This document shows, one piece after another, positions 23,171 through 30,922 of a stretch of 35,623 bases of DNA. How positions within the stretch are numbered: the first letter of the stretch is position 1; the number at the start of each line of letters is the position of its first letter. The DNA is from Candidatus Bathyarchaeota archaeon (GTDB taxonomy: Archaea; Thermoproteota; Bathyarchaeia; TCS64). The DNA lies in contig JAOZHP010000146.1 of NCBI GenBank assembly GCA_026014815.1, forward strand, positions 1 to 35,623, read 5' to 3'. Position numbers and translations under genes: made by a program. A model generated the notes under the pieces. That model was not told where the DNA came from, made no database searches, and saw only the letters and a list, made by a program, of their open reading frames with translations.

Positions 23171-24037
23171 CTACCGGTGCCTCCTCGCGAGTTCAGCAAT
23201 CCTGCTCTCGGCATAGCTGAACCTGTACAGCATCCCGCTGTACTGGTCTGGATCGAACTCGTGGTTGAGCTGGGTGAGCAGCCCTGTCATGGCGTCCACC
23301 ATGGCTAAACCTTGGTCGTCCACTTCGAGGCATTTACCTCTGCAGCCATCACATGTCTGACCTGCTTGGGGGCATGGGGCACTGCATCCACCCATAGTTG
23401 CTGGGCCCATGCAGATGAAGCCCTGCTCCAAGAGGCATCTGTCTGGATCAAGGGTCTCCTCGTGGATGCGTTTGAGGTTTTTTTCGTACTCGCCGGTTCT
23501 CTTTCTTGGGCATTCGTCGCATACCTGTGTGCTGTTGTATTGTGGGGTATGACCGTTTAGCAGGGACTTCATGGTGCCTGCGATGTCTGTGACCTCAGGT
23601 GGGCACCCTTGGATAAAGAAGTCTACCTCAACGATGTGCTTCAATGGGTGCATTTCTGGCAGAACCTTAAGGTGGGTTGGTATGGTTCCCTTATCGGTTC
23701 CACGCTGGTTTCCGTAAATCTCGTTCAGGAGTTCTTCGCCGTCACTCAGGTTGGCTAGGCCGGGGACGCCGCCGTAGGTGGCGCAGGCACCAAACGCGAT
23801 GAGGTATTTTGATTTAGCTCTAATCTCTTTGAGGATTTCCTCATCGTGGGTGCTCCTGACTCCTCCCTCAATGAACGCTAGGTCGATGTCGTCTGGTATA
23901 TTCTTTATATCAAGAAGTGTAGGCGCGTAGACGAGTTCGTTTGCGACAAAGATGTCTACTAGTTCCTCGTGGAGACTCAACGCGGCTACTTGGCACCCCA
24001 TGTCTCCAGTAAGCCCAGTCAGTAATATTCTAGCCAT
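23171..24037 (-). CDS. mvhG: [NiFe]-hydrogenase small subunit, Mvh type, with Asp in proximal cluster motif
   Basis: This iron-sulfur subunit passes electrons from the NiFe site. The N-terminus reads LLTGLTGDMGCQVAALSLHEEL, so the usual first Cys of CxxC is an Asp (D12, with C15). Later ligands are normal: FGACATYGG, IQGCPPEVTD, then a Cys-rich C-terminal half (VCDECPRK, CLLEQGFICMGPATMGGCSAPCP, CDGCRGKC) holding the medial and distal clusters. At 288 aa it fits MvhG-like subunits. I chose ATG 24037; a TTG five codons upstream is possible. It is the first gene of the three-gene operon; a TATA-like TTTATTATA lies about 50 bases upstream. Confidence 0.92.
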   Translation of the reverse strand: MARILLTGLTGDMGCQVAALSLHEELVDIFVANELVYAPTLLDIKNIPDDIDLAFIEGGVRSTHDEEILKEIRAKSKYLIAFGACATYGGVPGLANLSDGEELLNEIYGNQRGTDKGTIPTHLKVLPEMHPLKHIVEVDFFIQGCPPEVTDIAGTMKSLLNGHTPQYNSTQVCDECPRKRTGEYEKNLKRIHEETLDPDRCLLEQGFICMGPATMGGCSAPCPQAGQTCDGCRGKCLEVDDQGLAMVDAMTGLLTQLNHEFDPDQYSGMLYRFSYAESRIAELARRHR

Positions 24038-24212
24038 TCTATTTTCCGCCAAGACTCGATTATACTTATTGAAGCCGTGTATCGAACTTATAATAAATGC
24101 ATGTTCAGGCTTAAGGGGTTTAATATGCAGTCGTGGCTACAACGTTTGGAACAACTAGATGAAAAATGGTTTAATGCGTTATGTTATCCGAAAATGTCAT
24201 TGTAAAACAGAG

Positions 24213-24587
24213 TTATCCACATAGAAAACTGATGAACTTTTTTACCTCATCCTTAACGGTGACCTGTATAGGTCCCATTGGGTCCTCGTTCTGCAGGTTA
24301 ATGGAGACATGTCCAGCGTATGCTGCCTGCCGGTTCAAGCCGAAACTGAGTTCATCCTCGTTCATCCATCGGGTAAAGACTTTCCGCAGAGTGGTTCTTA
24401 TCTTGTCCCGAGCAATCCTGCCTCGTAGCGTAGCCAATGAATCGAGGCTGTCAAGCGTCGCGATTATCATCATTTCGTTGAGATCAATTTCTAATGATAT
24501 GTCACCGAAGAGGTTTCTGACTGCTTTTTCCACTTTCTCGGGGTCTTCAGTGGGTTGAACCCTGACTTTAATCTGTGTAACCGTCAA
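24213..24587 (-). CDS. COG1325-type RNA-binding protein (exosome-linked), 124 aa
   Basis: This small archaeal protein is of the type predicted to bind RNA and linked to the exosome. It begins VTQIKVRVQPTEDPEKVEKAV, with a regularly spaced basic middle (RGRIARDKIRTTLRKVF) and the end NEDPMGPIQVTVKDEVKKF. The start codon is TTG and overlaps the 3' end of the kinase-like gene by 20 bases, so the pair is probably cotranscribed with nrdG upstream. Length and opening are normal for the family. The assignment is from family pattern, not from a catalytic motif. Confidence 0.75.
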   Translation of the reverse strand: MTVTQIKVRVQPTEDPEKVEKAVRNLFGDISLEIDLNEMMIIATLDSLDSLATLRGRIARDKIRTTLRKVFTRWMNEDELSFGLNRQAAYAGHVSINLQNEDPMGPIQVTVKDEVKKFISFLCG

Positions 24588-25137
24588 GGCTCCTCAGCTT
24601 CAGTAACAGTTTTTCTAGGCTCTTCTCAAGTTCATCTATACCGTTCTCGTTGGTGATAATATAGTCTGATAGCGCGATGGCGTTGCCCATCCCGAAGCCC
24701 AACTCTCTGTGGTCCCTCGCCCTGAACGCCTGTCTATTTGGTGGGTCGTCGCTCCTGCCACGGTTCTTCAACCGTTTGAAACGAGTCTCAGGTGAGGCGT
24801 GAACCACGACAATGTAGACATCGAAGGCTTCCTCGAAGGTGTAGACCTCGTCTAGGCTCCTGACGCCATCCAGAGCTACACTGTTGTTTGGCTCACCGAT
24901 GATCAAAGGTATGCATTTCTTGGCTACTGCTGCGTCGCCCCCGGTCTTCCTGATATCGGAGGCCATCTTGCCTATGTTCTCAGGGGTGGCTGGCAAGTTT
25001 CTCATCCTGATCTCGTGTCGGATAACGTCTCCCATGGTGAATACCTTGTAGCCTTTTTCAGTCAGAATGTTGGCAAGGGTGGTTTTACCGGAGCCGGCCA
25101 TACCCGTGATGAGCAAGAGGCGACTCCGATTCATCAT
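24568..25137 (-). CDS. Dephospho-CoA-kinase-like P-loop kinase (UPF0200 type), 189 aa
   Basis: This is a nucleotide kinase-fold P-loop protein. Walker A is LITGMAGSGKTTLANIL (about residues 8-24), followed by VFTMGDVIRHEIRMR, an AVALDGVRSLDEV strand and a basic lid RFKRLKNRGRSDD. The archaeal UPF0200 family has this layout; its substrate is unsettled, with dephospho-CoA or nucleotide monophosphate often proposed. It starts at one of two adjacent ATG codons and overlaps the NrdG stop by one base (TAATG). The following RNA-binding gene overlaps its 3' end, giving a compact three-gene operon. Confidence 0.85.
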   Translation of the reverse strand: MMNRSRLLLITGMAGSGKTTLANILTEKGYKVFTMGDVIRHEIRMRNLPATPENIGKMASDIRKTGGDAAVAKKCIPLIIGEPNNSVALDGVRSLDEVYTFEEAFDVYIVVVHASPETRFKRLKNRGRSDDPPNRQAFRARDHRELGFGMGNAIALSDYIITNENGIDELEKSLEKLLLKLRSLDGYTD

Positions 25138-25916
25138 TACTTGATCCTCTCAAGCCCATCGAAACGGGTTTTAATGTAGACATTTTCGACGCCGGCCTCA
25201 ATGGCTGTCCTCGCGAGACTGGTCATGTGTTCCTTCTTTGGTGGTTCCTCGTTTTTAAGTGCAATGGAAAGAACCTCACCTTGATTATCAAACTGTTGCA
25301 GGTAATAGACAGCAATATGGTTCTTGATTTCGTTTGCGATCCGCTCGATGAAGTCATGCCTATCACTGAGCCCCGGTGCAACTGTTGTTCGCGCCTCTAC
25401 CTCGATGCCCAGTTCATTGCATAACATCAGGGTTTTCCTTATGGCGTCGCTTATCTTTACCTCCATTCCTTGGACGCCTGTGACTACACAATATTCCTCG
25501 TCGTTTAGGGGTGCCTTGACGTCAAGTGCAACCCTGTCGATGAGACCTGTGCGTAGAACCTTCTCAGCGGCGTTGAATATTATTCCATTAGTGTCGAGCA
25601 TAACTTTTAATCCATATTTCTTTGCGATCTTCGCTGCCTCGATCACGGCCTCAGGTTGAAGCAACGGTTCTCCTCCTGTAAAGACCACGGCGTCGAGTTG
25701 AGGTACTGGGTCAAGACCTGTTTTGATCCTGTTCTCTAGGTAGCCCATGTCAACCTCGGTTCCCGAGTCTATAGAGATAAGTGTGGAGTTGTGACAATAT
25801 TGGCATCTTATGTTGCATCCAGCGAAAAAGAGTACAAGGCTGACATTACCGTACCAATCCACTGTGGACATATCAGTGATGCCTCCTATCCTCATCCTTA
25901 CGTTGGGGTTACTCAA
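25137..25916 (-). CDS. nrdG: Anaerobic ribonucleotide reductase activase-like radical SAM protein
   Basis: This radical SAM enzyme resembles NrdG2/PflA and would install the glycyl radical in an anaerobic ribonucleotide reductase or related enzyme. The 4Fe-4S motif CNIRCQYC sits near residue 34, and the SAM-binding GGE motif is VVFTGGEPLLQPEAV near residue 78, followed by MLDTNGI and VALDVKAPL. The length of 259 aa is normal for this branch. The first start codon is TTG 25916; ATG 25895 (MRIGGITDMST) is equally possible, and I see no strong ribosome site at either. The partner reductase is not in the window. Confidence 0.9.
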   Translation of the reverse strand: MSNPNVRMRIGGITDMSTVDWYGNVSLVLFFAGCNIRCQYCHNSTLISIDSGTEVDMGYLENRIKTGLDPVPQLDAVVFTGGEPLLQPEAVIEAAKIAKKYGLKVMLDTNGIIFNAAEKVLRTGLIDRVALDVKAPLNDEEYCVVTGVQGMEVKISDAIRKTLMLCNELGIEVEARTTVAPGLSDRHDFIERIANEIKNHIAVYYLQQFDNQGEVLSIALKNEEPPKKEHMTSLARTAIEAGVENVYIKTRFDGLERIK

Positions 25917-25956
25917 GCTGAGTCTACTCTTTCATATCTTGGGGTAATTTCAAGGT

Positions 25957-26328
25957 TTAGGCTAACGCCCCGTGGATATAGACACCGAGGAATATGACGA
26001 GGCTGCTGATTATTCTGACCTTACCATATCGTTCTTTGAGCACTATGCCGATTACCGCCCCAAGGACTACGCTTACCTGCCGTAGTGCAAGGATATAGCT
26101 CACCTGAGCTAAACTCATAGCATACAGAACCAGCAGGTAAGGCAGAACTTGAAAGGGAAACGTTAGGTCAGGGAGAATGAGGAAGAACACATGGATCATA
26201 AGGACAAGCGACGAAACGTTGATGAGCGCCATGAACGACTCCTTTTCCTCCACCTCCTTTGCCATATAGTTCCAGAGGGCGTGGGACACCGCTGAAACCA
26301 TGACCAGGGTAAAAGGAAGAAGATTCAT
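25957..26328 (-). CDS. EamA/DMT-type membrane protein, half-length (123 aa), possibly deleted form
   Basis: This is a membrane protein of about four segments. The first part (VSAVSHALWNYMAKEVEEKESFMALI) resembles the start of an EamA (drug/metabolite exporter) repeat. The end (LALRQVSVVLGAVIGIVLKERYGKVRIISSLVIFLGVYI) resembles the close of the second repeat of full 280-300-aa EamA proteins. The joined frame may therefore result from an in-frame deletion of the middle; a genuine one-repeat transporter is also possible. I chose ATG 26328; a GTG 13 codons upstream exists. The neighbouring upstream segment is a decayed gene, which makes loss of function plausible. Confidence 0.6.
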   Translation of the reverse strand: MNLLPFTLVMVSAVSHALWNYMAKEVEEKESFMALINVSSLVLMIHVFFLILPDLTFPFQVLPYLLVLYAMSLAQVSYILALRQVSVVLGAVIGIVLKERYGKVRIISSLVIFLGVYIHGALA

Positions 26329-26388
26329 ACAAACTGTATCAAAGGGGCTGGATAAGAGATTATTCACTCAGCATAGTAATAGACAGAG

Positions 26389-26665
26389 TTACCAAGCTTT
26401 CTTCCCGTACGCGTCAGTAATCTGAACTCTTAGTTGCTCTTCTGTGGGCTTGAAGTGAAGTAGGCTTCGGTCAGATTCCTATCGACAGCCTCGTAACACA
26501 CACGTAGGCAACCCTAGCCTCCATGATTAGTGCATCATGGCTTGAAGTTATCTACTCCGCAAATAGCGACGGGTCTTTCTCCATCGTCTCCCGCTGTTTT
26601 GCTGACTTCACCGTCAGCTCATCAAGGTCAGTATTCGTGACCTTCCAAATCGAAAGCCACTTCAC
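26389..26665 (-). pseudogene. Decayed small gene, DUF3303-like
   Basis: Three minus-strand pieces together read as a protein of about 90 residues. A GTG start at 26665 behind AGGAGGAG gives MKWLSIWKVTNTDLDELTVK up to TAG 26552. The same frame continues for a few codons (ITSSHDALIMEARVAYV). A second frame gives CYEAVDRNLTEAYF, and a third gives HFKPTEEQLRVQITDAYGKK to TAA 26389. This has the opening and length of DUF3303-type proteins. One stop and two frame changes make it a pseudogene unless the assembly is wrong. The remaining stretch up to 26800 shows nothing convincing. Confidence 0.5.
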
Positions 26666-26783
26666 TTCCTCATCTCTCCTCCTCTTGTTTTACTGTCGAC
26701 ACTTTACTCCCCCGTCCAGGGGCAAGGCAGACCCCGCCTCCACGATTGACGTATCGCGGCTTTCAGTCATTTCAATTCACCAT

Positions 26784-26798
26784 AAAAAAGAGGGGAAA
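26784..26798 (-). terminator. U-rich terminator of the secreted-protein gene
   Basis: Just after the TAA of 26801-27520 the minus strand reads CCCCTCTTTTTTATGG, a short oligo-U signal. Confidence 0.4.
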
Positions 26799-26800
26799 TG

Positions 26801-27520
26801 TTAGGGTTGATAATATCCGAATCCTGCTGATGCCGGCGAAAGATACTGAAGTCCGTATAGTCCTTGTCCTGGATCATTCTCTACTTGCTGTATTATAGCG
26901 AATGCTCCCCAGATTACTTCTCCAATCTCTACATTATCAGTAGTATACCAGAATCCACCATCTACATAGGCATCAGACGGAGCAGCAACGATTTTTACGA
27001 AGTATGTCCAATGATACTCTTCTCCATTTTCAGTATAAGTCCCACTTTGGTGATTAGTTAGCCAAGCACCTGAGCCGATGTAAGAATCAAATCCATAATG
27101 TCTGTCTAGTAAGTCATCACTATTGCGATCCATGTTGCTAAGCCAGGCATCGTTCCATTTCATCATTAGTTTTACGTCTCTGTATGGCCAAGTCCAGTGA
27201 TTTGCAGCATCAGGATATTCCGCTAAATATGCCTCAGCGTCACCATCGTATGGCGGTAACGCACTACCAGATCGCCCTAGATATGCGTTACAATAGTAGC
27301 CATTGAACATGTGTCCTTGATAGTTGTATCCGTAAGGATCGTATCCTAGAACTAGAGGTTCTCCTTCAAGATAATGACCAGCACTGTAAGTTAGTACTCC
27401 GTCTTGAATCCTTGTGCCTTCCTTCTTTTTTGCCATTGCTGGAACTATTAAGGTCATCGCTGAGATCATGAATAGTGCTATCAGCAGGGTTGCCGTCGTC
27501 TTCTTTCTAAATTTATTCAT
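26801..27520 (-). CDS. Secreted protein of unknown function, 239 aa
   Basis: The N-terminus is a clear signal peptide: MNKFRKK, a hydrophobic core ATLLIALFMISAMTLIVPA, and a likely cleavage after AMA near residue 29. The mature part is rich in Tyr, Gly, Asp and Trp, with an acidic DRNSDDLLDRHYGFDSYIG segment that could bind calcium and a SGAWLTNHQSGTY segment. I recall similar secreted proteins in several archaea, but no function is known to me. No C-terminal membrane anchor is visible, so it is probably released or surface bound. The gene has an AT-rich upstream region with an 8-bp inverted repeat. Confidence 0.8.
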   Translation of the reverse strand: MNKFRKKTTATLLIALFMISAMTLIVPAMAKKKEGTRIQDGVLTYSAGHYLEGEPLVLGYDPYGYNYQGHMFNGYYCNAYLGRSGSALPPYDGDAEAYLAEYPDAANHWTWPYRDVKLMMKWNDAWLSNMDRNSDDLLDRHYGFDSYIGSGAWLTNHQSGTYTENGEEYHWTYFVKIVAAPSDAYVDGGFWYTTDNVEIGEVIWGAFAIIQQVENDPGQGLYGLQYLSPASAGFGYYQP

Positions 27521-27582
27521 TTTCTTTGTTTTCCTCTATTAACCCGTTTCGCCTCTCGGCATGCCACGGTTCCGCGCATTGA

Positions 27583-27607
27583 TGATGATCATGGGTATAG
27601 ATCATCA
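27583..27607. repeat. 8-bp inverted repeat upstream of the secreted-protein gene
   Basis: TGATGATC (27583-27590) and GATCATCA (27600-27607) form a perfect inverted repeat around nine bases. It lies 60-90 bases before the ATG at 27520 and just downstream of a TATA-like ATAATATAC (minus strand, about 27637), so it could be an operator or a 5'-leader hairpin. The rest of the gap 27521-27988 is AT-rich; a 35-codon frame from about 27769 lacks other support. Confidence 0.4.
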
Positions 27608-27988
27608 ATCTAGAATCGTGATGTATATGAGGGGTATATTATGTTACCTTTACATGAGAGTTGCACTGTTTGTATTAAGAAAAACCTTGATAATGTTTAG
27701 ATATAATTGAATATTGCATTTATTATGTAATTGTTAGATTTTAGGGTGATAAAACGCAATTCATTGATGGGGGGTAATACATTTCCTAAAAATATGCCAA
27801 AAGAAGTATTATACAAAGCTGCTAAGTATCTCACAATATCTTTTTTTATTTTACTCTATCAACATATTGAATGAATCTGAATTAAATTCGCAATCGCGTC
27901 ATTGGTATCACAATCTAGTTGAGGATGAGTGTTTATCGGCTTCCCTATTAACGTTAAATTCTGGGTAGATGATATTCAGTTGAACGAA

Positions 27989-28552
27989 ATGGGTGTAAGA
28001 AGCTTCGTCGCTATCGAGTGCGGAAACTCTATGATCATTCAAAGATTCAGTGATGTTCAGAGAAGCCTCAGTGGGACTCGGGCGGACATCAAGTTCGTGG
28101 AGCCCGAGAACATCCACCTTACTCTAAAATTCCTTGGGGAGATTGAGCAAACACAGGTAGACGCCGTCGCGGAGATCATCAAGGAAACCGTGTTCGAGCC
28201 ATTCAGCTTCAAGGTGCACGGCGTCGGCGTGTTCCCTAACCTCAGGAGACCACGAACCATCTGGGCAGGGATAACCGAGGGCGTCACCGAGTTGACGAGC
28301 GTCTTCAAGGTTTTAGACGATAAGCTGAGTAAGCTGGGTTTCGAGAAAGAGAGAAGGAGGTTCAGCCCTCACTTGACCATCAGCAGGGTCAGAACTGGGA
28401 GAAACCGGCCTCAACTCATCGAGGAACTACAGAATTTGGTGGACCAAGAGTTCGGCATCGTCCATGTGGATAAGATTGTGTTAAAGAAGAGCGTATTAAC
28501 CTCTAAGGGCCCCATCTATACGACCCTCGCCGAGTCGAGTGGCCACCAATAG
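27989..28552 (+). CDS. thpR: RNA 2',3'-cyclic phosphodiesterase (2H family)
   Basis: ThpR hydrolyses 2',3'-cyclic phosphate RNA ends to 2'-phosphates and was once described as a 2'-5' RNA ligase. Both catalytic HxTx motifs are present: IHLTLKFLGE near residue 40 and HLTISRVRTG near residue 127. The ATG 27989 start gives the usual MGVRSFVAIE opening and 187 aa, whereas a frame 20 codons longer has no family match. It is the first gene of a plus-strand operon with cca (overlap 14 bases) and a kinase. This conserved archaeal neighbourhood points to tRNA-end processing. Confidence 0.94.
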   Translation: MGVRSFVAIECGNSMIIQRFSDVQRSLSGTRADIKFVEPENIHLTLKFLGEIEQTQVDAVAEIIKETVFEPFSFKVHGVGVFPNLRRPRTIWAGITEGVTELTSVFKVLDDKLSKLGFEKERRRFSPHLTISRVRTGRNRPQLIEELQNLVDQEFGIVHVDKIVLKKSVLTSKGPIYTTLAESSGHQ

Positions 28553-29999
28553 GTATTTTATGTCTCCGCGTCACAAAAGCATTCGACCGCTGTTGAACAC
28601 ACCGAGTGCATGGAGCAAACTACGAAAGGAGATACTTGAAAAGGTCAAACCTAAAGGAGAAGAAGCCGAGGCAGTAGAGACATTCAGACTTAGTTTACTA
28701 GAGGAGATCAACGGTTTTCTCCTAGAAGAGGGGTGGACAGGCAAAGCCGAGTCCCACGGGAGCGTCGCCCACGGTACATGGATCTCGGAGGAAGAGGACC
28801 TCGACGTATTCATCGTCCTTGATCAACTGCACAGCAAAGATGAGCTGCCAAGACTCCTTGAGACACTGAAGCAGCGACTGGACGGAGAGTTCACCGAGGG
28901 ATACGCGGAGCATCCCTACCTGCAGGCATCCATTGGGGGGTATAATATCGACCTTGTTCCGTGTTTCAGGATCGAGCAGGGGGGGATGTTGATCTCATCT
29001 ACGGATCGCACTCCTCTCCACACAGAGTATATGATGGAGAAGCTTACTGATTTTCTCCGGGATGAGGTTAGGCTGCTTAAACAGTTCATGAAAGGCGTGG
29101 GGGTCTACGGCGCGGAGATCAAGGTAGGGGGATTCAGTGGTTATCTCTGTGAGCTACTAATAATTCATTATGGCTCTCTATGGAAGCTCCTAGAGGAAGC
29201 AGGGGTGTGGCGAAAAGGAGAGGTGATACCAGTCGATGGAGAATCGGACCCTGAGAGCCTGAGGAAAAAGTACAATGATCCTCTCATTATTATTGATCCT
29301 GTTGATGAGTCGAGGAATGTGGCCTCTGCGTTAACCAAGCAGTCGTTCTGGGCCTTTGTATCCGCTGCCCAAAGGATGATTGAGAATCCCAAGTCGACTT
29401 TCTTCTTCCCTGAACCGATCAACGTGGACGAGGAAAAAATACTGGGCATGATGAAGGATAGAGGTACAGACATCGTGTTCCTAGTGATCGATGAGCACAA
29501 GGCCGATGTCCCTGACACTCTTTGGGGGCAGCTCCACAAATCCAGACTGGCTATCGAGAAAGCGTTGAAGGGTAACGAGTTCGGTGTTCTAGGGTCCAGT
29601 GTCTGGAGCGATGAGGCTCATCGCCATGTATTTGTTTTCGAGTTAGAGTCAGTTGTAATCCCACCTGTTACCAAACGCGTTGGTCCACCTGCGGGTATGA
29701 GTGTTAGCGTGGAAAAGTTCATCGAGGCACACAAAGGGAGCGAAACGGTGAGTGGTCCATTGCTGGAAGACGATAGATGGGTTGTTCTGACTAAACGCGA
29801 GTACAGCGACGCTAAAGAGTTCCTCGCGTATGCCTTGGAGGATGGGGGAAGAAACATAGGGGTTAGCAAGAATATCACGATCAAGGTACTGCAGCATCAC
29901 AGGATTCTCCTGAACGATGATGTATCGAGTTACCTGCAGGATGGCTTCGAGACTCATCTTTACTGGTTCCTGAAGGGAAGGCCGCACTGGATTGACTGA
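28539..29999 (+). CDS. cca: CCA-adding tRNA nucleotidyltransferase, archaeal class I
   Basis: Cca adds or repairs the 3'-CCA of tRNAs using CTP and ATP without a template. The nucleotidyltransferase motif is ESHGSVAHGTWISEEEDLDVFIV (about residues 68-90), with DxD carboxylates; the GSVARGT-type Arg is His here. Further family segments are GGYNIDLVPCF with the third Asp, and EVRLLKQFMKGVGVYGAEIKVGGFSGYLCELL. At 486 aa it is slightly longer than usual. The frame opens with GTG 28539, overlapping thpR by 14 bases; ATG 28560 (MSPRHKSIRPLL) is an alternative. It is coupled to thpR and to the kinase gene downstream. Confidence 0.94.
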   Translation: MATNRYFMSPRHKSIRPLLNTPSAWSKLRKEILEKVKPKGEEAEAVETFRLSLLEEINGFLLEEGWTGKAESHGSVAHGTWISEEEDLDVFIVLDQLHSKDELPRLLETLKQRLDGEFTEGYAEHPYLQASIGGYNIDLVPCFRIEQGGMLISSTDRTPLHTEYMMEKLTDFLRDEVRLLKQFMKGVGVYGAEIKVGGFSGYLCELLIIHYGSLWKLLEEAGVWRKGEVIPVDGESDPESLRKKYNDPLIIIDPVDESRNVASALTKQSFWAFVSAAQRMIENPKSTFFFPEPINVDEEKILGMMKDRGTDIVFLVIDEHKADVPDTLWGQLHKSRLAIEKALKGNEFGVLGSSVWSDEAHRHVFVFELESVVIPPVTKRVGPPAGMSVSVEKFIEAHKGSETVSGPLLEDDRWVVLTKREYSDAKEFLAYALEDGGRNIGVSKNITIKVLQHHRILLNDDVSSYLQDGFETHLYWFLKGRPHWID

Positions 30000-30747
30000 A
30001 TACGTAGCCATCGACGGGACTAAAGATCACAAGGTTGAGGAGTACCTCTGCTGGCCGGTCTACGACCAACAAGTGGTTAGTGAAAGAATCAGTCAGCTAC
30101 AAAGCCTTGGCGTCGAGAAGGTGGCTCTCGGAGGCCCTCACGTTATTCTGGGTTACCCTATCCTCGGGAAAGGGCACGTTGGTATAGTTCTTATGGCAGT
30201 CTGGAAAGGAGTGGAGGTCGCGTTGAAAGCACGTAGAACCGACGCCGACAGAGACTCTATGGAGAAAGAAGCAAAGTTTCTAGAAATCGCTAATAACGCC
30301 GGTGTTGGACCCAGACTGCATGCATGGTCAAATGACTTCATCGTTATGGAGAGACTCGTAGGGCCGTACTTCAGGGAATGGGTGAGCAGCTACACGGGTA
30401 ACAGTGAAGAATTCAGGAGAGTAGCTAGAATCCTCCTAGAAAAAGTCAGGAACCTTGACAAGGCTGGTCTGGATCATGGGGAGCTCACCAAGGTTAAGCG
30501 TCACTTCATCGTCACCGAGGGGGGTCCACGGATAATCGACTTTGAGTCCGCTAGCGTCACAAGGAGAACCCAGAACGTAACCGCAACGGTGCAGAGCATG
30601 TTTCTGAACCACAGGTTCGCCCGGATACTCAACAAAATTATTCCTATACCTGATAGAGGATTGCTCATTGAGGTGTTGACGAGCTACAAAAATGACCAGA
30701 GCGACATGAACTTTGAGAGGATTCTAGACATCTGTGGTCTGGTTTAG
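29992..30747 (+). CDS. Archaeal Ser/Thr protein kinase-like protein (COG2112), 251 aa
   Basis: This is a small atypical protein kinase of the RIO/Bud32-like group. Kinase features: a glycine-rich LGKGHVGIV loop near residue 58, the Lys of VALKARR near residue 76, IVMERLVGP, the catalytic-type LDHGELTKVKRHF near residue 160 (HGEL in place of HRDL) and IIDFESAS (DF-type metal motif) near residue 183. Such proteins sit beside cca and thpR in several archaeal genomes, suggesting a link to tRNA biology; the substrate is unknown. The start appears to be TTG 29992, overlapping cca by eight bases. Confidence 0.85.
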   Translation: MTEYVAIDGTKDHKVEEYLCWPVYDQQVVSERISQLQSLGVEKVALGGPHVILGYPILGKGHVGIVLMAVWKGVEVALKARRTDADRDSMEKEAKFLEIANNAGVGPRLHAWSNDFIVMERLVGPYFREWVSSYTGNSEEFRRVARILLEKVRNLDKAGLDHGELTKVKRHFIVTEGGPRIIDFESASVTRRTQNVTATVQSMFLNHRFARILNKIIPIPDRGLLIEVLTSYKNDQSDMNFERILDICGLV

Positions 30748-30905
30748 GGCTGCTCCCAGTACTTCGTTGGGTCCTTAATTTTGCCATAGCCCAGAAACTC
30801 GTCGCTCCAGGGGATACCTTCAGGAAGCTGGGGGTTTATGGAAAATAAAGAAGTGTGCAGAGTACCCTGATTTGCATAACAATTATAGTTGTGTTGTATG
30901 ATTAT
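30744..30905 (-). pseudogene. C-terminal remnant of an unknown gene
   Basis: A minus-strand frame running into TAA 30744 encodes a well-formed but startless piece ending PQLPEGIPWSDEFLGYGK and IKDPTKYWEQP. There is no ATG, GTG or TTG in frame before the upstream stop near 30912. Its protein-like composition and orientation, convergent with the kinase gene, suggest the tail of a gene whose front has been lost. I do not recognise the family. Confidence 0.35.
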
Positions 30906-30922
30906 GGTTTAAAGTGGTAGCG

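Noticed and set aside
20654-24037. Membrane-bound Ech/Mbh-type hydrogenase.
   Set aside because: There are no membrane subunits, and the large and small subunit motifs with the MvhD domain point to a soluble group 3 enzyme.
26523-26804. Plus-strand 93-codon open frame.
   Set aside because: It is Ser-rich and has no start signal. The opposite strand has more protein-like pieces with a ribosome site.
27521-27988. Small open frames of 29-35 codons in the AT-rich gap.
   Set aside because: They have no ribosome site or recognisable pattern, and such frames are expected by chance in this composition.
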